Positions 49,571-60,164 of a stretch of DNA of 64,000 bases are shown piece by piece. The notes under the pieces were generated by a model. It ran no database searches. It saw nothing but the letters and a program-made list of their open reading frames with translations, and had not been told where the DNA came from. A program made the position numbers and the translations under genes. Source of the stretch: Dendrolimus kikuchii (Eukaryota; Arthropoda; Insecta; Lepidoptera; Lasiocampidae); assembly GCA_019925095.2 (NCBI GenBank), contig CM034395.1, positions 13,919,213-13,983,212 of the forward strand, written 5' to 3'. The number at the start of each line of letters is the position of its first letter. Positions within the stretch are counted from its first letter, which is position 1.

Positions 49571-50896
49571 TTATTTATTTATTTTAATCAAAATCTGATG
49601 AATCGTCACTGTCACTCGATGAGCTTTCCCTAAAAGTTCCTGTACTTCTATATTATCGAATGCCACATGAATTTCCCAATCCGACGCTGTAATGTTTTGG
49701 GTTCTTCTCACAATTTTTTCCCAGTGATCGGCGGTTACTTCCGCACATGCATTTTTTAATAAATCTAACATCTTGTTTGCCGTAAAAGGGGGATGGGTAT
49801 TGTTTCGAGCGGCGTGTCCTTTGATTTGTGCCCATATTAGTTCTATAGCATTGTACTGGCAATGATACGGCGGAAGTCGAAGAACCCAATGACCACATTC
49901 GGCAGCTATTTCGTCGGTAATACATCTTTTAGGGAGGGTTTTTTTCGATTTTAAAATATTCACTAATTGTACTTTTAATAAAGTATTATCCACATTTTCG
50001 CCATGACGTCGGAGCCAGTCAATTATCTCTTGTTTTTTATTGGCCTGCGTCGGCATTTTATCAATTAGTCTGGAGTGATATGTAGCGCTGTCCATAATAA
50101 TTATCGACGGTTCTTCCAGAGATTGCATCATTTCTTTAAACCATCCTTCGTAAATCTCCGCGTTCATTTCTTCGTGGTAGTTCACTGTTTTCTTGAATTT
50201 AAAGGCCAGTAAAGCATCTAACACGAATCCTTTCGTAGACCCTGCATGGCATATGATAAGGCGTTCACCTTTTCCCATTGGCACTGAACTAGTGGAAGCG
50301 GCGGTGTCGTCAGTCCAGTTCTTAGATACTGTGTGGTTTGCATTTAACCAAGTCTCGTCAGTGAAAATAACATTTGACCAATCTGATATCTTTTTGGCTT
50401 CGATCAAAAATTCGCAATGAGCCATAGCAACGTCGTGACGCTCCATCAATATTTTACATTTGTCCGATTTTTTATAAGAAAATCCAATTTCTTTCAAAAC
50501 CATGCTTAATGACGATTTTTGGCAATGGAACAAACCACATTCACTTAAAGAAACAACAAGTTTTTTAAGTGTTGGAATTTCTTTGCGCAAGTAATGCTCA
50601 TATATATGACGGCGAATAGCGTCAGCGTCGAAGTTGTCAACCGATGTCACACGACGTGGTAGGCGTTTTTTCTTCGGCGTACGAAGATTATTTTCCTGCA
50701 TGCCGCTTGTACCGTAAGCTTCGGTAGTCATTTTTGAAACAGTAGGTCCACTAATTTTTAATGTGGCCGCAACACGCTCTCGCACTTGCGACAGTGGTAA
50801 TAGCGGGCCACCATTTTGATACTCTGCTTCAAAGTAATTACGAACCTTGATCACCAATTCTCTCGCCTGCCTTTTCAGAACAGATCCTTTAGGCAT
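49571..50896 (-). CDS. DD82E transposase (Sailor-type, IS630/Tc1/mariner superfamily)
   Basis: The intact 441-aa frame begins MPKGSVLKRQARELV; this ATG (50896) is preferred over the in-frame ATG 18 codons upstream because it starts the helical DNA-binding part. Residues 8-60 hold a helix-turn-helix (LPLSQVRERVAATLKISGPT), and 85-160 a second winged-helix-like segment (IPTLKKLVVSLSECGLFHCQ, then KSSLSMVLKEIGFSYKKS). The catalytic core follows: D180 in VIFTDETWLNANH, D269 in IIIMDSATYH, E352 in YHCQYNAIELIWAQIK. Residues between D269 and E352 number 82, far more than the 34-41 of ordinary Tc1/mariner enzymes, which fits the DD82E group. The enzyme cuts and joins the TIR ends at TA targets. No frameshift or stop breaks the frame. 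Confidence 0.9.
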   Translation of the reverse strand: MPKGSVLKRQARELVIKVRNYFEAEYQNGGPLLPLSQVRERVAATLKISGPTVSKMTTEAYGTSGMQENNLRTPKKKRLPRRVTSVDNFDADAIRRHIYEHYLRKEIPTLKKLVVSLSECGLFHCQKSSLSMVLKEIGFSYKKSDKCKILMERHDVAMAHCEFLIEAKKISDWSNVIFTDETWLNANHTVSKNWTDDTAASTSSVPMGKGERLIICHAGSTKGFVLDALLAFKFKKTVNYHEEMNAEIYEGWFKEMMQSLEEPSIIIMDSATYHSRLIDKMPTQANKKQEIIDWLRRHGENVDNTLLKVQLVNILKSKKTLPKRCITDEIAAECGHWVLRLPPYHCQYNAIELIWAQIKGHAARNNTHPPFTANKMLDLLKNACAEVTADHWEKIVRRTQNITASDWEIHVAFDNIEVQELLGKAHRVTVTIHQILIKINK

Positions 50897-51192
50897 TTTG
50901 ATATTTGACAGCTGGGCAGCAATCAACACGGAGGAACACAAAATACACAACGTAACGTATGGATAATGTGAAAAAACTCAGCGAACAGAAATCTAGTGAC
51001 TATATAGCACGACCGTCTTGTTGCGAGTGACAGATTAAAACAAACACAAAATGGCGGTGGGCCATTGAGTGTTCCCAGCTTGAAAAAATATATTTGAATG
51101 TTTTTGTTGTATTTGTCTTTGTTCAAAACATAATAAATATGTGCGATTGATATCATTACTAATTTGGCCACAACACTACAACTATCAAATTA

Positions 51193-51227
51193 GAACTGTC
51201 CTCGAGAAAATAAAGAAATGGAAATAG
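51193..51227. repeat. terminal inverted repeat, right
   Basis: Complement of the left end; see 49270-49304. TA follows at 51228. Confidence 0.85.
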
Positions 51228-51300
51228 TATAATAGGACTTAATAGGCATAGCTTGAAGTACTAGCTGTAATTACAGTAGTTTTAGCAAAAAATAAATAAA

Positions 51301-51303
<3 letters not shown>

Positions 51304-51345
<42 letters not shown>

Positions 51346-51348
51346 TAT
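51304..51348. repeat. (TA)n microsatellite
   Basis: An uninterrupted TA run of about 44 bp is followed by further TA-rich sequence to 51370. Confidence 0.95.
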
Positions 51349-51769
51349 TATATATATTTTATATATACATAGTATTTATAAAATATAACACGCTTTTAAA
51401 CATAATTCTCCGATCTATATAAATATCAAAGTGAGTTAGAGTATGTTTGTTCCCTTTCGACGGCGTTAGGTGGCGTATGCACTGCCATTAAATGAATTGC
51501 AACAATAAAAAATGTAACTTTGTTTAGCTATCTAAACAAGCGCACGCATTTGCATTTTCTTCAGCGGCTGATTCTAAAAACGTGAAATACAAAGATGTTG
51601 CATATTTTATGTAGATGTTTATGACAAAAGAAATGGCTCTATACTAATATTTGTTTTGCCTAAATGAGATATGAATTGAAATCTACGCGAGTCAAGCAGC
51701 GATCAAATCTCTAGTACTACAAAATAAAGTGTATTTATTTTAAGCTATAATCGATAGGACACGCTCTAT

Positions 51770-52216
51770 TTGTGGACAAAAGGATGTACAAAAAGTTTAA
51801 TTTCAAATTTACAGTTGAAAACGTGCAAACATGCGGGCATATTGTACAAGTTGCGTAATATTATAAGGCAAAAGTTTAACATTTCCGTGAATGATCGGAA
51901 ACACGCTTCGGTATATTATGAGCTGCTATTTATTTGTATTGGGTCAGTGCCCTCGTACTATGTTGCATTAAGTACGCAGGATTCCATGTGCGGCTCACTT
52001 GACCTGTTGCATTCAAAGCAAACTACGAATAGTACCAATATCTTGTATTCTAAACAAATAATTCGGCTAATAACAACGCCCGTTCAATGTGAATTTGTAA
52101 CATTGTCTGTGAATATCAGCACGGAAAGCCTTGGATATTACATCAGGTTAATTTTGTATTATGTGATCCGTATCTTAGGTGACTTTGTATATTGGTTTCA
52201 TCCTTCTTCAAGACCA
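51770..52216 (+). pseudogene. possible LINE ORF2 C-terminal remnant
   Basis: A 149-codon frame without an ATG start reads KTCKHAGILYKLRNIIRQK, then VYYELLFICIGSVPSYYVAL and ILYSKQIIRLITTPVQCEF. The order K-x-x-K-x-x-G-x-L-Y-K-x-R, L-Y-Y-x-L and K-x-x-I-R-x-I-T recalls the thumb/C-terminal part of Jockey/CR1 ORF2 proteins. The similarity is by eye and weak. The frame may instead be chance. Confidence 0.35.
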
Positions 52217-52219
52217 TAG

Positions 52220-53440
52220 GAATGAAATGAAGTTTGATATAGGTACATAAATTAGGTGCTCCACATGATCGCGAGAACCTCGTGAGAACCACATTCTCGT
52301 TTCCCGTACTTTTCTTGTGTTCTCGCCACGTTCTCGCAACAATATATTTATGTAGAACATAGGATATATTATATCATTGCAATGGGTATAGTTGGACCAG
52401 ACACAAGTTATTAAATAGCAGAACAAATATTGTACTTTCAATAAGAGGGATGAACGTAGGATATTTTTTATATAAAAGAGTTACCAATGGATACAGATTC
52501 AAAGATACGCTGACAGAGCCCAGTGGAAAGTATATATAAAATATACTATTCACTTCGACTATAGTGTAAATAAAATGCGCTGTTTAAAACGAAAAGCGTG
52601 ACAAACTGTACGTCAGTTTGGTACTCTACCGGACACAATAATGATGATCACTTTCCTCGTATACAAACCAAATTCATAAGGGTGCGCCCACGCATTGCGA
52701 TACACAGACAGGCGTAGTTCCCGTCCCTATGACTGGCTAATTCGCTTCGCCCCAATGAAAACACGCGCATTCAGATAATTACGTTCTTGCATAATCTACC
52801 TATTGACGATTTTTCGTGAGCAAACAACCCGTACTAATTTTATCTGTGCGTTCCATTTCTCACAGTTAGTTATGTGAGGTAGTTTGGCGCAGCTCATTTA
52901 TATCGTTGTGTATCAAATGCTTGAATGAAAACGATTGAAAGGACGTTGCGGACGCGCCTACACAAATTACACTGATGTGATGTAACTCATTTTACACAAC
53001 AATATGCTGAATACTTTAATTTTTTTATTATATTTTTAATGATTAAGAATAACAACCAGATATACGTTAAATTTATAAAAAAAAGTATACAATCAGTTAA
53101 TTGAAGTTTAGATTGGTTTACAATTAAGCAATAATGTATTTTTAAAAACGAACACGCAAACGTTGCATATTTCCTCAGATTAATTAATTACGATTGTCAT
53201 CCGGACTTGTGACTTGTGACTGCACTGCCTACTCAAATGAGGAACTTCAAATTGAATCGTTTAAATCAAAAATTCAAAGAAAATATTTGTTTTGGTGAGT
53301 GAAGCATATCTATAAGTCTAAGAGCAACAATAGAACGAAAAGAGAAGCACAGATAATCTGTAGTATTACATGAATATTAGTGTTGTGATCTATATACACG
53401 TATGCCAGAATATGCCAGAGGTAAACAAGGAAAAAATTCA
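52220..53440. other. stretch without recognised genes
   Basis: AT-rich, with a small cluster of gagaac/gttctcg words at 52270-52340. No coding or repeat ends were recognised. Confidence 0.4.
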
Positions 53441-53441
53441 T

Positions 53442-53572
53442 GACCGGTTTCTATATTTTACTAACCCTTCATTTGCATTACGAGCGATTAAAATTTGACA
53501 TAAGCTTCATACAAGTAGTGTCAAATTTCTACCGACGGTAAGGCAGATGGGACGAATGCATAGGAACTGGCC
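53442..53572. mobile_element. MITE, copy 2
   Basis: The left end gaccggtttctatatttt and right end tgcataggaactggcc are inverted, and the middle (gattaaaatttgacataagc, ttcatacaagtagtgtcaaa) matches 18135-18180. It is more diverged than copy 1. Confidence 0.6.
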
Positions 53573-54529
53573 TTTAATGTGCCACTCCAGGCTTCAGAAA
53601 AAGGACTCATCTAATTAAAATAAATAGTTTTCCATATAATGATCACAGATTGAAATTACACACAGAATGCCAAACAAAACCTTCCATTAATATTTTGGTC
53701 AACTAACTGAGCATTACGTAGCTACAGTGTTATGTTTGAAATGACAAATTGGATGGTGTCTCCACGCCCCACGTTCTAGACGTTTAATAGAAAGGCGTTG
53801 AATAGATCTTCCAACGACACGCAGTAGGGTGATTGATGGTTACTACATTTAATTGGCCGAGCACAATTAAATGAACGCAAACTTACCCTTATTGTATGTC
53901 AATCACTATAGACTCGAATTGCACCCTAAATTACCTAGAAGAGCCAAAAAAGTCACCTAAAATTGATAAAGTCACGCACTAGAGTTACATGGACCTCTAC
54001 AAATGTAATTTAGGTCATTTTCAGAATCAGATCTTTATTTGTACGAAGTATTGTTACAAGAGGTCTTATTTATGCATGTAGCTAGTTATCATTATATTTC
54101 ACCACTCATTAGAATACAAAGTTTTGTGTGTCGTTTACTTGTATTATTCCTTTTAGATAAGTTTATGGTCTAAATTCAAAATTTATTTTATATTTTGAAT
54201 GAAACTTAGGTACTGGACAATACCACTGTTATACTAACTGGTATTTTTGAATTTTTTAGTATTCTTCTTCCGTGTAAGAACTGTCACTTTTTAAAAGCTA
54301 TGTATGTTGCTTTTCAACAGCCGTATTTATTTGTTTTTCAATTCATACAGACGTTGTGTAATAAGCTGATGTTAGCAAAAAAATTACCTATGGTAAATGT
54401 ATTGTTTTTTTATTATTATAAATGTACCTAGTATCAAATTTTCAGTGACTAAGGCAGCTGCATCTGATTTCATTGTTGTAGATTCAAATTTTAGTTAAAA
54501 AGTATGGTAGGTATATTTCTGATCTTTAG

Positions 54530-54670
54530 TGCATATTGTTACAATTACTACGTGTTCAGTGTGAAGGAAAACATCGTGAGCAAACCTGAACATTATAATT
54601 ACTGATAACAGATATAGCGGGTAAATCATTGTTCCCCTTAAAATGAGACACCTATATCCATTAATGAGAC
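54530..54670 (+). repeat. tRNA-derived SINE, 3' fragment
   Basis: gtgcatattgttacaattac, acgtgttcagtgtgaaggaa and cttaaaatgagacacctat match the last half of 45281-45573. The head is missing. Confidence 0.5.
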
Positions 54671-54806
54671 ACTTATAGACTGAAAATATTTATCATACTG
54701 TGTCTAGGCTTGCACCGCTCATATGCATAAGGTCTTGCTGCGTACGACGACTCCGAGTCACGAAGAGCCGTGTATCCTTTATATCTCTATCTATTTCTTT
54801 TCACAG

Positions 54807-54969
54807 ATTCCACGATTTAAAAACTTCAACTTTAAAACATCTAATTTATATTTACGCAAAGGAGCTAAATACATTAATTAGCAAGACGCCGTCTATTACA
54901 CAGGTCCACAAAATTAAAAAAAAACGAGTGCGTCTCGGGACGCCCGACAAAAGTAATAACTTAAACTAA
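54807..54969 (+). CDS. PDZ-domain protein, terminal exon
   Basis: An excellent acceptor (ctctatctatttcttttcacag, ending 54806) precedes a frame that joins the phase-2 donor at 36504. It reads FHDLKTSTLKHLIYIYAKEL, NTLISKTPSITQVHKIKKKR, VRLGTPDKSNNLN and stops with TAA at 54967. The first half is likely an amphipathic helix and the end is basic. The agreement of phase with the 34-nt exon, the acceptor quality and a poly(A) signal 114 bp downstream support the call; the 18-kb intron it implies is typical of this locus. Confidence 0.6.
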
Positions 54970-55082
54970 TCTAAGTTGAACTATTTAATATTGAAATTGT
55001 TTAACTAGAGAGAAGCTTAGGTTAATACTTAAATTTTATGTATATTAATATGAATATATAATGTAAGGAAAAGTTATTTATT

Positions 55083-55088
55083 AATAAA
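55083..55088 (+). terminator. AATAAA poly(A) signal of the PDZ gene
   Basis: The hexamer follows the stop codon by 114 bp and is followed by T-rich sequence. It lies 72 bp before the left arm of the large inverted repeat, so the gene and that structure do not overlap if this signal is used. Confidence 0.5.
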
Positions 55089-55159
55089 ATCTTTTATTAA
55101 TTTTAAAATATATTTTATTCTTAGTTTCAATTCTTGAATATGTACATTAGAATTTTGTG

Positions 55160-55440
55160 GTCAGCGTCTTATAGAAAGAAGCGGCCAAGATGATCAAATA
55201 GATAAGAACATCGAAAGTGATCATTAGTATCGGTACAACCATTGTCGTCTAATAGATCGAATCAGCCGTCTTGACCAAATACATCAGTACACCGACAACG
55301 CCAAATACATAAGTACATTCAAGTCACCATTATTATGTTAACAACCACCTCGCCAAAACAAAGATACACTCTAGAAAAATGAACTCTATTCTAAATGTGA
55401 TTAGTGTCAAATCGAGATGATTTCATACTAAATTAAAATT
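55160..55440 (+). repeat. inverted repeat arm, left
   Basis: 281 bp, 278 identical to the complement of 58207-58487. Differences lie at the phrase acataagtac (versus acatgattac) and actaaattaa (versus actaaactaa). Confidence 0.95.
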
Positions 55441-56439
55441 TCAATGGTATTATTACTGTTATAAAAATCTTCTTCATTTTTATAACGTAACTAGTATTTG
55501 CCCTCGACTTCATTTTCATTACTTAGATAGCAAAGATTTAAGTTATTTTATCAATATGTAAAATAGAATAAATATCTAATATGACAATACATGAATCCTA
55601 GATATATCCATAAACTCCCGATATTTGTAGTGTTACTAAAGACTTATTCAACTACAGATGTTTCACTAAGGATTTCTAATAATTACAGACAGTATCTTGT
55701 GATTTGCGAACATTGCGTCAAAGTTGATCTAGTGATTTGGAAGTGGAAGAAAATCCCGGGAAATCTCAAGAGTCCCAATATAGTCATGTATAAAAATGTT
55801 ATAAAGTATTTAACTATGCTGTAATAAGAGTAACACGACTAGTTTTCATGCTATATCTAGGCGCATTATTCCCAAGAAAATTTTGGAACTTTCCGTCACT
55901 AAAGTAAGAGTAAAAACATGAAAAAGTGAATCCGGTTTCCTGAAAAATTACACTAGAATTCCCATGATATTAGCTTTTTCAGCATTTAAGTAAAAAATGT
56001 CTGTATAATAGTGAAAACCTCATAGAAATTAACATATATTTATGAAAAAAAAAACATTAATTGTTTCAATTTTCCATCAATCAAACAATTTGATCCCAAT
56101 TGGTTTTTTTAATAGCTTCAATGTACAGACAAAGCTATTTTACAATATTAACTTAATTTTAACATTTCATTTGACATAATACACTATGTATATGTGAGTA
56201 TATTTTCTATGTATATGTGAGTTTGTTGAAATATCTACTAAAGAGTTTCAATACACAAGAAATTTAGAATTCGAGATAAAACTTTTTTTATCAGCAATGA
56301 ATAATTGATGTTTATTGGATACTGTTTTAATGTCTAATATGTATATGAATTCTCGTGATCTATACTCAGATCATACTATACATATATATAATATACCCCA
56401 GTCATTGAAAAAAGCTTAATCTAACGTTCTGGTGAAATC

Positions 56440-57190
56440 GTATCGGAATCAGCTAATTTTTATGCAGCATAACGACTTTAAACCACTCCCGGGAAGTTTT
56501 CCCGGGATTCCCGGAATATAAACTAACGAAGCATTCGGAAAAGAACGTAAACCATCGTTTTAGTATCAATTGAATCTGAATCAACTAATTGTTATGCAAA
56601 TAAATAATTTATACTATTCCCGGAAAAAATCCCGCAGGATACCCGGGTCCATATGCATCAAAGTACCGCAGTATTTGAAAAAGAAAGTGCATTGTGTTTT
56701 AGTATAAGTTGTATTCAAATCAGCTAATTTATATGCATACTAACCACTAGAAACCACCCTCGGGAAAATTTCCGTGAGATTCCCAGGACACAAAGTATTG
56801 CTGTATTTAAAAAATAATGTATCGTGTCTAAAATCGTGTAAGAATAAATAAACTAATTTGTAAGCGTCCTAACAACTTTAACCAGCTCCTGAGAAAATTC
56901 GCGGGATCCCCAGGATAAAAAGTATTACAGATTTAATTTCAGAAAATTTGCTATCAATGAGTAAAAACATCGCATCGAAATAAGAAAGCTTTTTTTTATT
57001 CTGGCCTCTTTAAACAGTTCCCGGAAAATTTCCCGTGCGATTCCGGAATAAAAGGTAGCGCAGAATTTAAGTCTGAGAATTTGCTCACTATCTCCGGGAA
57101 ATCGAATCGCAATCGGCCTAGTAGTTTTTACGTAAATCCCGAACAAACAGACAAACCGACTAACAGACAAGAAATCTAAAAAAAATCATC
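56440..57190 (-). repeat. Helitron-type array of ~5 degenerate ~130-140-bp units
   Basis: Anchors of the type atcagctaatt recur at 56448, 56580, 56719 and 56847, each followed by a (c)ccgggaa...ttcccgggat block. The array ends, on the minus strand side, with tagtttttacgtaaatcccg followed by aacaaacagac. The same order bounds the Helitron at 37096-37519. It is not a CRISPR array: the repeats are long, diverged and have no spacers. Confidence 0.7.
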
Positions 57191-58206
57191 GTGTCTCCAT
57201 CGTTTATATAGTCTATTCCAATTGTGTTTTTTTTAATAACTTCAATGTAGAGAGACGACATATTTAGCATATTATATATAATATTATAGCCAATCGTCTG
57301 CCCGCGAAACTTCCTACGCGTTTCCATGATGATGATACATTTGATAGTTTTAACTTTATGGTGGTTAAAGAAGCGTTCAAACTTACTCTAACTCTCTATG
57401 AATAAGACAGTTAATATTTAGTAAAAACGAAAACTCAAAGCTGAAAAACAGTGTCATCAAGTATTGAAGAATGTAAACAAAAGTATGAAAAACCTGATTT
57501 AATTAAGAGAACTGAAATATCTGGTTAGAAACAGGAACTTGAGACTATTTATAAATTTTGTAAGTTAATAATATATCTTTAGTTAACTCGGCTCGCCTAA
57601 TATCTCTGTGCCATCTGAAATAATATTATAGTTAGATACTGTGGCCAAATGCGTCTTAGTTATAAAGTTAAAATGAACGCCGTTAATAATTGTCTATATA
57701 TATATGTCATCGTTAAATTGTACAGACCGTTAGATTATAATCTATCTCGAGAGCTATTGAAATATTGTGAACCGGAACAAACTGCTTACAATTTAACGCA
57801 TTATTTTCCGATAGATTATAATCTATCGACCTGAAATCGTTCTGTGTCCATAGAGTTACTAATAAAACATAGGTGGGTCAGTCAAAAATACTAAAGATTC
57901 GATCTCTGCCCTTATGGGTTAGAAGTTTTAACAATGTTTGTAAGTACTCAATAAATGATACTTGATTGGAAAAAAACTGGCGTTTCCTTCCAATCTCAGT
58001 GTTTACTCTCGATTAAACGTAATAAATATTATTATGCACATATCATCCTTTTCGTCAATCACACTGCTGTGATTAGGAGTTTTTTTTAAGTTTCAAACGC
58101 CTTCAGAATTGATTTCATTAATTTCAGATTAGAAAAGAAAGGTGCTTTTCATTCAGTGCAAATTTAGCAATAAGTAATTCAATTTGAAATACATAATTCG
58201 AAATAC

Positions 58207-58487
58207 AATTTTAGTTTAGTATGAAATCATCTCGATTTGACACTAATCACATTTAGAATAGAGTTCATTTTTCTAGAGTGTATCTTTGTTTTGGCGAGGT
58301 GGTTGTTAACATAATAATGGTGACTTGAATGTAATCATGTATTTGGCGTTGTCGGTGTACTGATGTATTTGGTCAAGACGGCTGATTCGATCTATTAGAC
58401 GACAATGGTTGTACCGATACTAATGATCACTTTCGATGTTCTTATCTATTTGATCATCTTGGCCGCTTCTTTCTATAAGACGCTGAC
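58207..58487 (-). repeat. inverted repeat arm, right
   Basis: Complement of the left arm; see 55160-55440. Confidence 0.95.
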
Positions 58488-59741
58488 TGTACATCATTAT
58501 TTAATCTAATTACCGAAATACAACTAACGCTGTGCCTACCGCTGCCGTATTCGTGAGATAAAGGGAAGCCAGACATACTGGTGCCGTAACGCGTTACGTA
58601 ACGAAGTGGTTTACCCTCCCATAAGAAGTTATCACTTCAAAAAAATTGTTGCTCTAGATATGTCTGCAGCGTTTTATAATTTCCAGTACAAAATTTGCGA
58701 ATATATGCATGGAAGTACTGAAGTAGCTCTGGTTCTTAAGATTTTTAGAGTGAATATGAACATAAAGTTACTTTCTCCACAGTTATATGGTTTAGATTTC
58801 CTGATAATCTTGAGAATTTGAGTGTGAAACAGGGTGAGCACTTCTACCAGTGATGGTGGAAAAGAACCTGTGTAGACGGGACCATTATATTATGATGGCA
58901 GATTACAGTTGTTCTTTAGAAAGGCAATTTCCCCTGAAACTAATATAGAAAAAATCTAATAGAAGGTGTCTCTCTGAAGTAAAAGATAGATTTTCTCACT
59001 TTTTATGTCTATATACATTAATTAAATATAAAATAAAACAATTAGTAGTATTTATCAATAAATATTAGACATCTATTAATTTTATAAAATTGTAAATGTG
59101 CAGTCTTTTGTTTTGTAGGTTTTTTGCGTTTGTCGGTTTGTTCGAGATTCACGTAAAAACTAAAAAAATAAATCACAGTACTGTCGCTTGTATTTACTTT
59201 ACGACTATAAATGTTAAAAATTCGATATGTCAATAATATCGATTTTTAAATACGAAAATTTATTTTTTTGCTTATATATTGCGAATTTGAAATAGTGGTA
59301 TGTTTTTAATTGTTTAACGATTTGTTTCTATTAAAAAAATCGAATTATAATTTGCTTTACTTTATTTGGCGCCTTTTTTATTCCATTCCTCTTTAAATTA
59401 TATGAATATACTTTGTGTTTTGTTTTGGATTTTTCGACGACTTGCGCTGTTTTGGTTGTATTGATTATTTTTACCTTGACTGGTTTTCTCACTGGACTTC
59501 GATTGCATTGCTTAACTTTGGAACTTGGCTTTTTTATTGGACTTTGATTGGATTACTCAACTTTGGATTTTGGCGAAATCCTCTATCTGAGTTTTTGGGT
59601 GTGATATAGATAAACGGGAGGTAAATTAATAGTGATTTGAGTGAGGGATATCCTTACAGTTTATTTATAGCCACTAAGGTTGTGAGGCGTGATCGAAAGT
59701 CGCGACTAGTGATTAGAGCGATGAGTTGGTTAGGTTAGGTT

Positions 59742-59905
59742 AGACTTTAGACCAAAGCGCACGAGCCGTGCGAGTGCCAGAACCGACTGATCACCATTTA
59801 TTCATTCATAACTAAATGATGGTTACGAATCGGTTGTGACATTTGCTGACCGCTGTCGTGGCACACTCGCTTCGCTCGCTCGGCTTGTGGGCTTTAATCT
59901 GCGTT
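59742..59905. mobile_element. short MITE with imperfect inverted ends
   Basis: agaccaaagcgcacgagccg (59750-59769) pairs with cggcttgtgggctttaatct (59881-59900) with several mismatches. A further inner pair (accatttattcattca and taaatgatggt) flanks the centre. No coding capacity. Confidence 0.5.
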
Positions 59906-60164
59906 TTTAGACTGTTTTGAATGTTTTTTACATTGACCCCTACCTTTTTTCTGCATTGCTCGTGTTTAGACATATGAAATAAGTACACCATTAGTGAAAA
60001 AAATAAGTAAAGTTATGTTTACAAATAAAAAAAACAATTCTCAAAATCTACATGTCTCCTAGACATGGGGGTTACAGAATGGAGAAGTACTCCTCCCCCC
60101 CTCGTTCCCCTCCGCCCCCCACTACTTAAAATTCAGTGACCATTATTCTAAAGTTTAACCGAAA

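Larger units (their letters stand above)
49270..51227 (-). mobile_element. complete DD82E (Sailor-type) DNA transposon
   Basis: The 1,958-bp element is bounded by 35-bp inverted repeats. Left 49270-49304 begins CTATTTCCATTTCTTTATT, and the complement of 51193-51227 is the same with two mismatches (positions 27 and 33). Both ends are flanked by TA, as in all IS630/Tc1/mariner elements (if the ends are counted two bases further out, TA is again the flank). The single gene is on the minus strand and intact. Intact ends, intact gene and high end identity suggest recent activity. Confidence 0.85.
55160..58487. mobile_element. unclassified element bounded by 281-bp inverted repeats
   Basis: The arms 55160-55440 and 58207-58487 are inverted copies with 3 mismatches in 281 and no gaps (gtcagcgtcttatagaaaga at both outer ends). 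The interior of 2,766 bp has no coding frame of note and contains other repeats: Helitron-type tandem units and two copies of a (cc)aattg...tttaata(a/g)cttcaatgta phrase (56098 and 57218). Long TIRs with a non-coding interior suggest a non-autonomous DNA transposon or foldback element; a recent inverted duplication is the alternative. The word tgtacat occurs just outside the right arm (58488-58494) and 12 bp outside the left arm (55141-55147), but is nearly palindromic. Confidence 0.7.

Noticed and set aside
50193..50420. Open frames on the + strand inside the transposase region
   Set aside because: Antisense shadows of the DD82E transposase gene.
56440..57190. Regularly spaced repeats, superficially CRISPR-like
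   Set aside because: Units are ~135 bp, diverged and contiguous, with no conserved short repeat and no spacers; the window is eukaryotic.
59415..59609. Frame rich in F, W and L, like a membrane protein
   Set aside because: It comes from short local repeats of T/G-rich words (ttggactt, aactttgga); no conservation signal is visible.
59728..59745. Run of TTAGG units, as in insect telomeres
   Set aside because: Only three units; also seen in short form in the foldback MITE. Not a telomere.
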